64,000 bases of DNA. Origin: Rhizobium brockwellii. GTDB taxonomy: Bacteria > Pseudomonadota > Alphaproteobacteria > Rhizobiales > Rhizobiaceae. The position numbers and the translations under genes are program-made. The notes below the pieces were generated by a model. It was not told the DNA's origin. It searched no databases and saw nothing but the letters and a program-made list of their open reading frames with translations. Each line of letters begins with the position of its first letter. Position 1 is the stretch's first letter. This document shows, piece by piece, positions 16,136 through 23,697 of this stretch. Location: NCBI RefSeq assembly GCF_000769405.2, contig NZ_CP053439.1, forward strand, positions 2,418,001 to 2,482,000, given 5' to 3'.

Positions 16136-17467
16136 CTACTGCGCCGCCTCTTCCGTCATCCTGGCGTCGGAGTAGACCTGGTTGCGGCCCCTGTGTTTAG
16201 CCATGTAGAGAAACTGGTCGGCGGCGTTGAGGTAATTTTCGAAGGTTTCATAACCGGCGATCTCGGCGATGCCGATCGAAATCGTGACGCCGAGTTCCTC
16301 GTCGTCGGCCGTGACCTTCAGCCGCGAAATGTCCGAGCGGATCTCGTCGCAGAGCTTGGTCGCGGCAGCGGAATCCATCTGCGGGAAGAGGATGGCGAAT
16401 TCCTCGCCCCCGAGCCGCGAGAGAAGATTGTCGCTGCCCTCGAAGATCGTGAACAGCCTGTTTGCGACAGCCTTCAGCACCTTGTCGCCGATCTCGTGGC
16501 CATAGGTATCGTTCAACCGCTTGAAATGGTCGATATCGAGAATGGCGACGGAGCTCGGCACCTTCAGCCGCAAGCACTCATTCACAAGTTTCGGGCCGTT
16601 GTCGTAGAAATAGCGGCGGTTATAGAGGCCGGTCAGATAGTCGCAGGCCGCCGCCGCCCTCAGCTGCCGCATCTGCGCCAGCGTTTCGGCATTGTTGGCG
16701 ATGCGGCATTGCAGTTCCTCGGCGACGAAGGGCCGGTAGACGAAGTCGCTGGCGCCGGCCTTGAGGAAACTCGCCGAAAGCATGCGGTCGTTGGAGGAGG
16801 AAACGCCAATGACACGCAGCCTGTCCGAGCCGAAACGATGGCGGATGCGCCGCGTCAGCTCATAGCCGCTCATATCGGGCATATGGTGGTCGGTGACGAC
16901 AAGCTCGATATCGCTGTAGGCCTCGAGTGCTGCCAGCGCCTCGAGCCCCGAATTTGCCTCGACGACGAGATATTGTTGTGCCTTCAGGAGGTCGACGAGC
17001 ACCTGGCGCGCCGAGACGACATCGTCGACGACGAGCACCCGCGTCTTGCGGTTGGAGATCGCCCGCCGGACGGTGGCGACCAGATTGTCGAGCGCGAATT
17101 CATTGTCCTTCAACACGTAATCGATGACGTTGCGCTCCATGATCTTGTTGCGCGTGTTGAGATCAAATGTCGCGGTAAAGACGATTGCCGGGATATCGTG
17201 CTCGATCGTGCAGTCGAGCGCTTCGCCATAGGGCGAATCCGGCAGGTTGAGATCGACGACGGCCATGGTGTAGCCGTGAGCGTCGTCGGCAAGTTCCTTG
17301 CGAAGAGCCTTCAGCGACGGGCAGGATTTGACGGCAAGGCCGAGCTCCGTCTGGAACCGGTGACAGAGCACCGCGGAAAACATCCGGGAATCTTCAACCA
17401 GAAGTATTTTGAGCCCGCCGGAGCGTAACCCGATGCCATCCCGCAGAAAATCCGCTTGAAAAGCCAC
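16136..17467 (-). CDS. Diguanylate cyclase with two N-terminal receiver domains (PleD-like)
   Basis: I prefer the GTG at 17467 (VAFQADFLRDG). The open frame continues to 17560, but that part is Arg/Pro-rich and unlike protein. Order from the N-terminus: receiver 1 (LLVEDSRMF; phospho-Asp in VVDLNLPDSP), receiver 2 (VLVVDDVVSAR; VVTDHHMPDMSGYE), then a GGDEF domain with LTGLYNRR, DIDHFKRLNDTYGH and GGEEF. It should make cyclic di-GMP when phosphorylated. The usual RxxD inhibitory site five residues before GGEEF is absent (GSDN there), so product inhibition may be lost. No kinase is adjacent. The receiver pair is paralogous to that of the next gene upstream. Confidence 0.92.
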   Translation of the reverse strand: MAFQADFLRDGIGLRSGGLKILLVEDSRMFSAVLCHRFQTELGLAVKSCPSLKALRKELADDAHGYTMAVVDLNLPDSPYGEALDCTIEHDIPAIVFTATFDLNTRNKIMERNVIDYVLKDNEFALDNLVATVRRAISNRKTRVLVVDDVVSARQVLVDLLKAQQYLVVEANSGLEALAALEAYSDIELVVTDHHMPDMSGYELTRRIRHRFGSDRLRVIGVSSSNDRMLSASFLKAGASDFVYRPFVAEELQCRIANNAETLAQMRQLRAAAACDYLTGLYNRRYFYDNGPKLVNECLRLKVPSSVAILDIDHFKRLNDTYGHEIGDKVLKAVANRLFTIFEGSDNLLSRLGGEEFAILFPQMDSAAATKLCDEIRSDISRLKVTADDEELGVTISIGIAEIAGYETFENYLNAADQFLYMAKHRGRNQVYSDARMTEEAAQ

Positions 17468-17653
17468 AGCCGCTATTCCCCCATGCGTCCGATGGGCGCG
17501 ACTCGGCCCTCTCCCCGGTGGGGACGATAACCGAGAGGCCGGTGCGCGTGAAGGGGACAAATAACGGCGATATTACCTGTAATTGCAGAAATTCGACGAC
17601 TGTCCCCGACGGTGATATCCGCCCCCCTGGCGACACCGATACTGGAAGGGCCG

Positions 17654-18484
17654 TCAGGCAACCGCCCGTTCCTTGCGCATCGATTGAATTTGCAGCAGCG
17701 TATCGAGGTTCTGGTTGACGCGGCAGTAGAACTCCTCGTCGATGAAGGGGCGCAGCATGAAATCATTGCCGCCGGCCTTCAGGAATCGTGCCGAAAGCAG
17801 CCGGTTCGAGGAGGAGGAAACGCCGATGATGCGCAGTTCGTGCGAGCCGATACTGGCGCGGATGCGCCGCGTCAGTTCGAAGCCGTCGATGTCGGGCATG
17901 TTGTAGTCGGTGATGACAAGGCCGATATCGCGGTTGGCCTTCAGGATTTCCAGCGCCTTGCCGCCGCTCTCGGCGACGCTGACACGGAAATTGTAGCGCT
18001 TCAGCCGGCTCGACAGCAGGGCGCGCGCCGTCGCGCTATCGTCGACGATCAGCACGTGGTGGCGATGATTGGTGAGGAAGCGGCAAATCGATTCCGCCAG
18101 AAGGTCGACGGCGAAGATATTGTCCTTGAGGATATAGTCGACGATATCCTTGGCCATCAGCTTATCGCGCATGTTTTCATGGAAGGTGCCGGTGAAGACG
18201 ATGGTGGGTATGGAGAGATCGACCAGATATTCGAGCGCTTCGCCGTTTTCGGCGCCGGGCAGGTTGATGTTTGAGATCGCCAGCGTGATCGGATCGGAAG
18301 ACTTGTCGTAGGAAAGCTGCAGATCCTCGAAGCTGCGGCAGATCTCGACATCGATGTCGAACAGCTCCTTGAGGCGTTTGCTGATCATCGAGGTGAATAC
18401 GTTGGAATCTTCCGCGACAATAATACGCGCACCAGCAAACATTTCCCCGGAATATTGCATCCCCGAAATACCTAGAAACGCCAT
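17654..18484 (-). CDS. Tandem-receiver response regulator without output domain
   Basis: The ATG at 18484 has AAAGG six bases upstream; a TTG at 18520 is the only longer option. The 276-residue product is two receiver domains. The first (about 18-130) has AEDSNVF, but the phosphoacceptor position reads ISNINLPG, with Asn in place of Asp. The second (about 145-260) is canonical (LIVDDSATAR, VITDYNMPDIDGFE). It is closely related to the first two domains of the neighbouring GGDEF protein, including the shared YILKDN and GVSSS blocks. It therefore looks like a duplicate that lost GGDEF. It may act as a phosphate sink or adaptor for that cyclase. Confidence 0.88.
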   Translation of the reverse strand: MAFLGISGMQYSGEMFAGARIIVAEDSNVFTSMISKRLKELFDIDVEICRSFEDLQLSYDKSSDPITLAISNINLPGAENGEALEYLVDLSIPTIVFTGTFHENMRDKLMAKDIVDYILKDNIFAVDLLAESICRFLTNHRHHVLIVDDSATARALLSSRLKRYNFRVSVAESGGKALEILKANRDIGLVITDYNMPDIDGFELTRRIRASIGSHELRIIGVSSSSNRLLSARFLKAGGNDFMLRPFIDEEFYCRVNQNLDTLLQIQSMRKERAVA

Positions 18485-18884
18485 AGCAAACCTTTGATGT
18501 AAAATCTGTCCCCGGATCAAACTGATACATCAATTGATTTGAATAATTATTAATCGGCGCGCCCAGTTCTAAACGAAGAGGCGGCCCGATGGGGCAGGCT
18601 CCGATTTCTTTGCGGATATGATTAAGAAATGGGGCGCAAAGCGCCGCATTCTCGGCATCGAACGGGCTTTCGCCGACAGCCATCGCATTATAGGGCGATC
18701 CGAGGATTTTGATCTTCAGCTTTGTGCCTTCCTTGGCGTAGTCCGGCCGCAGCATGGCCAGCGCCAGCGCCTGCCGCGAGCACGTCGGATTTAGACGATT
18801 TTCCCGGATCCCCTTCGGCTGGTACCGCTTGGCCGAAGCGATTATAAACAAACCATCCACCCCGACCCGCCGACAGGTTCGCCC
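18485..18884. other. Intergenic region containing a gene remnant
   Basis: Four hundred bases separate the tandem-receiver gene from the squalene-cyclase-like gene. Apart from promoters, the only recognisable content is the aminomethyltransferase-like fragment annotated at 18633-18785. Confidence 0.6.
18633..18785 (-). pseudogene. C-terminal remnant of a GcvT-domain enzyme (dimethylglycine/sarcosine dehydrogenase-like)
   Basis: One minus-strand frame reads ALAMLRPDYAKEGTKLKIKI, then GSPYNAMAVGESPFDAENAA. This is the signature end of the GcvT C-terminal barrel found in aminomethyltransferase, sarcosine dehydrogenase and dimethylglycine dehydrogenase. About 50 residues are recognisable. The frame continues on both sides without family resemblance, and the rest of a gene of 370 to 850 codons is missing. 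It is best read as a decayed 3' fragment. It lies in the promoter-side gap of two unrelated genes, consistent with deletion of the parent. Confidence 0.65.
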
Positions 18885-19868
18885 ATGCTCCAATCCGACC
18901 CGGTGATCGAATGGCTCCTCGACTCCGATCCGTCGATCCGATGGCAGGTGATGCGCGATCTGCTCGACGTCCCCGAGCGGGAATGGATGACTGAGCGGGC
19001 CAAAGTCGAGACCGAGGGCTGGGGCGCCAGGCTGCTCTCCTGCCAGGATGAGGACGGGCAATGGGCAGGCGGCGCCTTCCTGCCCGCCGGTTTCGACCCG
19101 CGCGAGTGGAAGGAGCGTGGCCAGCCGTGGACGGCCACGACCTTCTCGCTATCGCAATTGCGGGAGTTCGGTCTCGATCCCGCCTGTAGGTGCGCCAGGC
19201 GCACCGTCAAATTGATCGGTGCCAACGCCCGTTGGGAAGAAGGCGGCCGGCCCTACTGGGAGGGCGAAGTCGAGGAGTGCATCAACGGCCGCACCGTTGC
19301 CGACGGCGCCTATTTCGGGATCGACGTCTCGCCCATCGTCGACAGGCTGGCCGGCGAGCGTCTCGACGACGGCGGCTGGAACTGCGAGCGGATCAATGGC
19401 TCTGTCCGCTCATCTTTCGCCAGCACCATCAACGTGCTGGAAGGCTTGCTGGAATACCAGCGATCGACCGGCGGCACGTATCGGTCTCGAGAGGCGCGCA
19501 GGACGGGCGAGGAGTTTCTGCTGGCCCGCAACCTCTTCCGCCGCCTCGGCACCGGCGAGCCGGCCGACGAGCGCTTTCTGCGCTTCCTGCATCCGAACCG
19601 CTGGCGCTACGACAGTTTGCGCGCGCTCGATTATTTCCGCGCCAGCGCGATCCTGACCGGCGCCGATCCCGATCCGCGCCTCGGCGAGGCAATCGACCAC
19701 CTTCGTTCCAGACGCTTGCAGGACGGCACCTGGCCGCTCGACGGGAGCCCTGCCGGTCGGGTGTGGTTCGAGGTCGATGACGGGCAAGGCAAACCCTCGC
19801 GGTGGGTGACGCTCCGGGCGATGCGGGTGCTCAGATGGTGGGATGCCCAGCTCTCAATCAATGCCTGA
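18885..19868 (+). CDS. Squalene-cyclase/prenyltransferase-like repeat protein
   Basis: This 327-residue cytoplasmic protein is built of alpha-alpha repeats with QW-like motifs: SCQDEDGQWAGGAF near residue 47, RLDDGGWNCE near 155, and RLQDGTWPLDG near 285. These are as in squalene-hopene cyclases and related toroidal proteins. It is half the length of a true cyclase, has no DxDD acid motif that I can see, and has no membrane segment. It is unlikely to cyclise squalene. Proteins like this are common and uncharacterised. It opens W-L-L-D-S-D-P-S-I-R-W-Q, a typical start for this group. It is not in an operon. Confidence 0.72.
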   Translation: MLQSDPVIEWLLDSDPSIRWQVMRDLLDVPEREWMTERAKVETEGWGARLLSCQDEDGQWAGGAFLPAGFDPREWKERGQPWTATTFSLSQLREFGLDPACRCARRTVKLIGANARWEEGGRPYWEGEVEECINGRTVADGAYFGIDVSPIVDRLAGERLDDGGWNCERINGSVRSSFASTINVLEGLLEYQRSTGGTYRSREARRTGEEFLLARNLFRRLGTGEPADERFLRFLHPNRWRYDSLRALDYFRASAILTGADPDPRLGEAIDHLRSRRLQDGTWPLDGSPAGRVWFEVDDGQGKPSRWVTLRAMRVLRWWDAQLSINA

Positions 19869-19975
19869 CGGCAGTCCCAGCGCGCGCAGGAAATGCACTC
19901 ATGACTGACTGGTGGTCAGTCAATATGATCCTGATCTCGCCGCCACCCTGCCCTGCCGCGCGATCTTATGTGTCG

Positions 19976-20500
19976 TTACGCGCAGCAGCCGCTCGCTGCC
20001 GCTTGCGGCCCACAGCAGGCCGCCGCCTTGCTGTTTTCCTCTGCCAGCCAGCGATCGCGCGGCTTGCAGCTTGCCGGCCGCGGCGAAAGCGTAACATGGA
20101 CGGCGCCGGCGCGAAGAACCGGCATCGCCGCGCAATAAAGCTGCATTGGCCGCACGCCGTCGCTGACTTCGAAGGTCAGCTTCGCCGAACCATCCAGTTG
20201 CACATGATCGGAAACCTTGCGGATGATTGCATGGAACTTGCCGGCCGGCATATGCGTGCGGTCGCCTTCCTCGATATCCCAGAGCTGGATGAAGATTTCC
20301 GCCCACGCTTCTGGATTGGCGCCGCAATCCAACGCCGAGAATTGGCCCGCCTTGACCTCGGTGACATGATAGCCAGGCTTCACCGCCTTGCCGTCATAAT
20401 AGAAAATCAGCGGAGAATCCTTGGCGCCGGTAAGCACACTGAGCAGCAGGCCGAGATCGATGTCGTTCTCTTGAATTTTGCTGTTGTCGATGACGTTCAT
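19976..20500 (-). CDS. DUF6428 family protein, divergent from arsR
   Basis: This 174-residue protein has an LIFYYDGKAVKPGYHVTEVKA segment, a WxEIFIQLWD block and a Cys-rich C-terminus (CCGPQ, SGCCA). It matches the DUF6428 family, which is regularly found next to ars genes in rhizobia. It is divergent from arsR, with only 42 bases between starts. An inverted repeat in that gap probably lets ArsR repress both. The C-terminal cysteine pairs could bind arsenite, which is inference. The family's biochemical role in arsenic resistance is not known to me. Confidence 0.75.
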   Translation of the reverse strand: MNVIDNSKIQENDIDLGLLLSVLTGAKDSPLIFYYDGKAVKPGYHVTEVKAGQFSALDCGANPEAWAEIFIQLWDIEEGDRTHMPAGKFHAIIRKVSDHVQLDGSAKLTFEVSDGVRPMQLYCAAMPVLRAGAVHVTLSPRPASCKPRDRWLAEENSKAAACCGPQAAASGCCA

Positions 20501-20515
20501 TTGCGCTAATCATCG

Positions 20516-20541
20516 TTTCAATGATTCAAGGATTATTGAAA
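20516..20541. promoter_or_regulatory. Probable ArsR operator
   Basis: TTTCAAT (20516-20522) and ATTGAAA (20535-20541) form perfect inverted arms around a 12-base AT-rich centre. They lie between the divergent DUF6428 and arsR starts and end one base before the arsR ATG. Position and AT-rich dyad symmetry fit ArsR autoregulation. Confidence 0.55.
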
Positions 20542-20542
20542 T

Positions 20543-20899
20543 ATGGATCAACGTCAAGCCCTCATCGCATTCGGCGCGCTCTCGCAGGAAACCCGCCTTC
20601 ACATCGTCCGCATGCTCGTGGTTTCGGGTCCCGACGGCATGGCGGCGGGCGCGATCGCTGAGAAGGCGGAGGTCTCGCCCTCTAATATCTCCTTCCACCT
20701 AAAGGAGCTCGAACGCTCGGGCCTGATTACACAGCAGCGCGAATCCCGCTCGATCATCTACACCGCCAATTACGAGGCGCTCGGCGGCCTGATCCGTTTC
20801 CTGATGGAAGACTGCTGCGGCGGGAACCCTGAGATCTGCGCGCCGGCTGCTGCCGTCGCTGCATGCTGTGCACCTGCAACCAAGGAGGAACTGCAATGA
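20543..20899 (+). CDS. arsR: Arsenical resistance repressor ArsR
   Basis: This 118-residue winged-helix protein contains [14 protein letters not shown] and the recognition region [20 protein letters not shown]. The C-terminus has vicinal cysteines and more (DCC, then C near PEIC, and ACC). This resembles the ArsR group that binds trivalent arsenic through C-terminal cysteines rather than a CVC motif in the DNA-binding helix. It should repress its own operon and the divergent DUF6428 gene, and release DNA on As(III) or Sb(III) binding. It is first in a tightly overlapping operon running to 24929. Confidence 0.93.
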   Translation: MDQRQALIAFGALSQETRLHIVRMLVVSGPDGMAAGAIAEKAEVSPSNISFHLKELERSGLITQQRESRSIIYTANYEALGGLIRFLMEDCCGGNPEICAPAAAVAACCAPATKEELQ

Positions 20900-21425
20900 C
20901 CCCCGACCGCGTTTACAATGTGCTCTTTCTCTGTACGGGCAATTCTGCCCGCTCGATCTTGGCGGAATCCATCCTGGAGACCGAAGGCAAGGGTCGATTC
21001 AAGGCCTATTCGGCCGGCAGCCAGCGAAGGGTGAAGTCAATCCCCATGCGCTGAAGGAGCTTGCGGCGCAGGGCTACCCAACAGCCGGCTTCCGCTCAAA
21101 GAGCTGGGACGAATTCGCCGAGCCGGGCGCTCCGGAGATGGACTTCATCTTTACGGTTTGCGACAGCGCTGCCGGCGAGGCTTGTCCCGTCTGGATCGGT
21201 CATCCGATGACCGCCCATTGGGGCGTCGAGGACCCCGCTGTCGTCGAGGGCAGCGAAGTCGACAAAGGCCGCGCTTTCGCGCAGGCCGCCCGCTTCCTCA
21301 AGAACCGGATCAGCGCTTTTTTGAGCCTGCCTCTTTCCTCGATCGACAAGCTCGCCCTGGAATCGCACCTGCGCCAGATCGGCACTATGGAAGGCGCCAG
21401 CATCAAACTGCCCAAGGCGAGCTGA
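20896..21425 (+). pseudogene. arsC: Low-molecular-weight-phosphatase-type arsenate reductase gene, frameshifted
   Basis: The ATG at 20896 overlaps the arsR stop and follows AAGGAGGAA. The first frame encodes [13 protein letters not shown], with the CX5R phosphatase loop, and KAYSAGSQ. It then leaves the family and stops near 21053. Family sequence resumes in another frame ([34 protein letters not shown]) and runs to 21425. One missing base near 21025 accounts for the break: adding it would restore QPKGEVNP. The conserved second-frame cysteine (TVCD) is intact. This is either a real recent mutation or a sequence error. A second arsenate reductase of another type lies downstream in the operon. 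Confidence 0.85.
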
Positions 21426-21868
21426 TGGGTTTCGATTTGAACCAGCAGGCCTTGGAAGGGCACGACGACAGACTTCGCGGCGCGCTCGCAGGCGCCGGGC
21501 TTCCGGTCGATGACCTCACAGACGCCGGCCGAAGCTTCTATCGGTTTTCACGTGGCGGCGAGACGGTCGGCTTCGGCGGGCTGGAACTCTATGGCGAGAC
21601 TGTACTCCTGCGTTCCATTGTCGTGCTGTCCGATCAGCAAGGCTTTGGCTTCGGCCATGCGATCACCATTGGGCTGCTCGATCAGGCCCAAGGGAAAGGC
21701 GCAACTGCCGCCTATCTGTTGACAGAAACAGCCGCCCCCTTCTTTCAATCGCTCGGCTTTCGTCCGATCGCTCGCGATGAAGCGCCGGCCGAGATCCTGA
21801 CGACGCGGCAGGCCGCAAGCCTGTGCCCGGCATCGGCCACCCTGATGGTCCGGAGCCTGCCGGCATGA
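21425..21868 (+). CDS. arsN2: GNAT acetyltransferase, ArsN2-type
   Basis: The ATG at 21425 overlaps the stop of the preceding arsC frame. The 147-residue protein shows a GNAT core: VGFGGLELYG, then LLRSIVVLSDQQGFGFGHAI (the acetyl-CoA loop region), then TETAAPFFQSLGFRPIARDE and the ASLCPASAT ending typical of ArsN2. Relatives in ars operons are thought to acetylate organoarsenicals or act with other ars enzymes; ArsN1 acetylates arsinothricin. The usual Q/RxxGxG/A loop here reads QGFGFGH, slightly divergent. It is in the arsenic operon and overlaps aqpS. Confidence 0.75.
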   Translation: MGFDLNQQALEGHDDRLRGALAGAGLPVDDLTDAGRSFYRFSRGGETVGFGGLELYGETVLLRSIVVLSDQQGFGFGHAITIGLLDQAQGKGATAAYLLTETAAPFFQSLGFRPIARDEAPAEILTTRQAASLCPASATLMVRSLPA

Positions 21869-22569
21869 GCGCGCCGGTGTTCCCCCCGTCTCGACGACTG
21901 GTCACCGAAGCGCTCGGCACGCTGCTGCTCGTAGCAACCGTCGTCGGCTCGGGCATCATGGCGGATAGCCTGACGGACGATACGGCGCTTGCGCTGCTCG
22001 GTAATACGCTGGCAACGGGGGCAATCCTCGTCGTCCTGATCACGATCTTAGGCCCGATTTCCGGGGCTCATTTCAATCCGGTCGTGTCGCTGGTGTTTGC
22101 GCTCCGGCGCGAACTGCCTGCCTCCTCGGTTCCCGCCTATATCGCCGCGCAGATCGTCGGCGGCATTGCCGGAACGATGCTCGCTCATGCGATGTTCGCC
22201 CTTCCCGTGCTGCAGGCCTCGGAAACCGTGCGCACCGGCGGCGCGCAATGGCTCTCTGAAGTGACGGCAACCTTCGGCCTCGTCTTTGTCATCTTAGCCG
22301 GTGTGCGCTTTCGCGCCGATGCCGTGGCATGGCTGGTCGGCCTTTATATCACCGCCGCCTACTGGTTCACCGCCTCCACGTCCTTTGCCAATCCCGCCGT
22401 CGCGATTGCTCGATCGCTGACGCACACCTTTTCCGGCATCCGCCCGATCGATCTACCGGGCTTTATCGCCGCTGAAGTCCTCGGCGCCTTGCTGGCGCTG
22501 ATGCTTGCGGGATGGCTGCTGATGGAAGCCCGCGATCCTGAAACTCTCACCAAGACGGAATCCGCCTGA
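21865..22569 (+). CDS. aqpS: Aquaglyceroporin AqpS of the arsenic operon
   Basis: The ATG at 21865 overlaps the arsN2 stop (ATGA). The 234-residue protein has six membrane helices and both aquaporin half-helix motifs, HFNPVV in loop B and FANPAV in loop E. Loop E lacks the usual NPAR arginine and reads NPAVAIAR, which widens the expected filter. In Sinorhizobium meliloti a channel of this kind replaces ArsB/Acr3 and lets arsenite made by ArsC leave the cell down its gradient. The same role is expected here. It is followed immediately by a glutaredoxin-type arsC. Confidence 0.9.
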   Translation: MSAPVFPPSRRLVTEALGTLLLVATVVGSGIMADSLTDDTALALLGNTLATGAILVVLITILGPISGAHFNPVVSLVFALRRELPASSVPAYIAAQIVGGIAGTMLAHAMFALPVLQASETVRTGGAQWLSEVTATFGLVFVILAGVRFRADAVAWLVGLYITAAYWFTASTSFANPAVAIARSLTHTFSGIRPIDLPGFIAAEVLGALLALMLAGWLLMEARDPETLTKTESA

Positions 22570-22997
22570 TGACCATAGATGTTACGATCTATCACAACCC
22601 CGAATGCGGCACCTCGCGCAACACGCTTGCGATGATCCAGAACGCCGGCATTGAGCCCAACGTTATCGAATATCTGAAAAACCCACCGTCGCGCGACCAG
22701 CTAATCAAGATGATTGCGGATGCAGGTTTGAGTGTTCGCGAGGCGATCCGCGAAAAGGGCACGCCCTATGCGGAGCTCGGCCTCGACAACCCTGATCTTA
22801 CCGACGAGCAATTGCTGGACGCGATGCTGAAAAACCCGATCCTGATCAACCGGCCCTTCGTCATCACGCCGCTCGGCACGCGTCTGTCGCGGCCGTCGGA
22901 ACTTGTTCTCGAAATCCTGCCGGAAACGCATCAGGGCGCCTTCACCAAGGAAGACGGCGAGAAGGTGCTCGATGCCGGAGGCAAGCGCATTGTCTGA
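22569..22997 (+). CDS. arsC: Glutaredoxin-dependent arsenate reductase
   Basis: This 142-residue protein starts [18 protein letters not shown], with the catalytic Cys of the ArsC/Spx fold. It contains [10 protein letters not shown], the conserved Arg segment [23 protein letters not shown], and the usual length for R773-type ArsC. It reduces arsenate to arsenite using glutathione and glutaredoxin. Its ATG overlaps the aqpS stop by one base. With the upstream phosphatase-type arsC frameshifted, this is the only intact arsenate reductase in the operon. Confidence 0.95.
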   Translation: MTIDVTIYHNPECGTSRNTLAMIQNAGIEPNVIEYLKNPPSRDQLIKMIADAGLSVREAIREKGTPYAELGLDNPDLTDEQLLDAMLKNPILINRPFVITPLGTRLSRPSELVLEILPETHQGAFTKEDGEKVLDAGGKRIV

Positions 22998-23697
22998 TTT
23001 GCCTGCCATATCACCGATGCATCTGCGTCAACCGGATATGGACGCGCTCAGGCCGGCGTTCTCGACGCACAAGCCGCGCATCCTGATCCTTTATGGCTCG
23101 TTGCGAGCAGTGTCCTACAGCCGCTTCCTCGCACAGGAGGCCGCGCGGCTGCTCGAATATTTCGGCTGCGAAGTGCGCATCTTCAATCCGGAAGGTCTGC
23201 CGCTGCCTGATGCGGCGCCGGCGAGCCACCCGAAAGTTCAGGAGTTGCGCGAATGGTCGGCATGGTCTGAAGGCCAGGTGTGGGTCAGCCCCGAACGTCA
23301 TGGCGCGATGACCGGCATCATGAAAGCGCAGATCGACTGGATTCCATTGTCGGTCGGCTCGGTTCGGCCGACGCAAGGCAAGACGCTGGCGGTGATGCAG
23401 GTCTCTGGCGGCTCCCAGTCCTTCAATGCGGTAAGCCAGCTCCGCATCCTTGGACGATGGATGCGGATGATCGCAATTCCCAATCAGTCCTCGGTTGCCA
23501 AAGCTTTCCAGGAATTCGACGCGGACGGCCGTATGAAACCCTCGTCCTATTACGACCGCGTCGTCGACGTATGCGAGGAATTGGTGAAATTCACGCTGCT
23601 GACCCGTGACGCCTCGAACTATCTGACCGACCGCTACAGCGAGCGGAAGGAAGAAGTCGAAAAGCTCGAACAGCGCGTGAGCCTCAGATCCCTATGA
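22972..23697 (+). CDS. arsH: ArsH, NADPH-dependent FMN organoarsenical oxidoreductase
   Basis: I place the start at ATG 22972, overlapping arsC by 26 bases; a later ATG at 23017 is possible. The flavodoxin-like fold shows [20 protein letters not shown] (FMN phosphate loop), [20 protein letters not shown] and [20 protein letters not shown], all diagnostic of ArsH. The enzyme oxidises trivalent methyl- and aromatic arsenicals to less toxic pentavalent forms and produces hydrogen peroxide in vitro. It is translationally coupled in the ars operon, overlapping the next gene by four bases. Confidence 0.93.
   Translation: MPEASALSDLPAISPMHLRQPDMDALRPAFSTHKPRILILYGSLRAVSYSRFLAQEAARLLEYFGCEVRIFNPEGLPLPDAAPASHPKVQELREWSAWSEGQVWVSPERHGAMTGIMKAQIDWIPLSVGSVRPTQGKTLAVMQVSGGSQSFNAVSQLRILGRWMRMIAIPNQSSVAKAFQEFDADGRMKPSSYYDRVVDVCEELVKFTLLTRDASNYLTDRYSERKEEVEKLEQRVSLRSL

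Noticed and set aside
17468..17560. N-terminal extension of the GGDEF protein
   Set aside because: The 31 residues are Arg/Pro/Ser-rich and precede a better GTG start at the first receiver. The DNA resembles a small palindromic intergenic stretch.
17468..17653. Possible RIME-like palindromic element (CCCC/GGGG stems and GATATT/GATATC arms)
   Set aside because: Several short complementary pieces exist, but no continuous structure like the 57378-57481 unit could be drawn, so it is not annotated.
18177..19061. A 294-codon minus-strand frame spanning three loci
   Set aside because: Only the middle 50 residues resemble a protein (the GcvT remnant). The ends are antisense to the squalene-cyclase-like gene and out of frame with the tandem-receiver gene.
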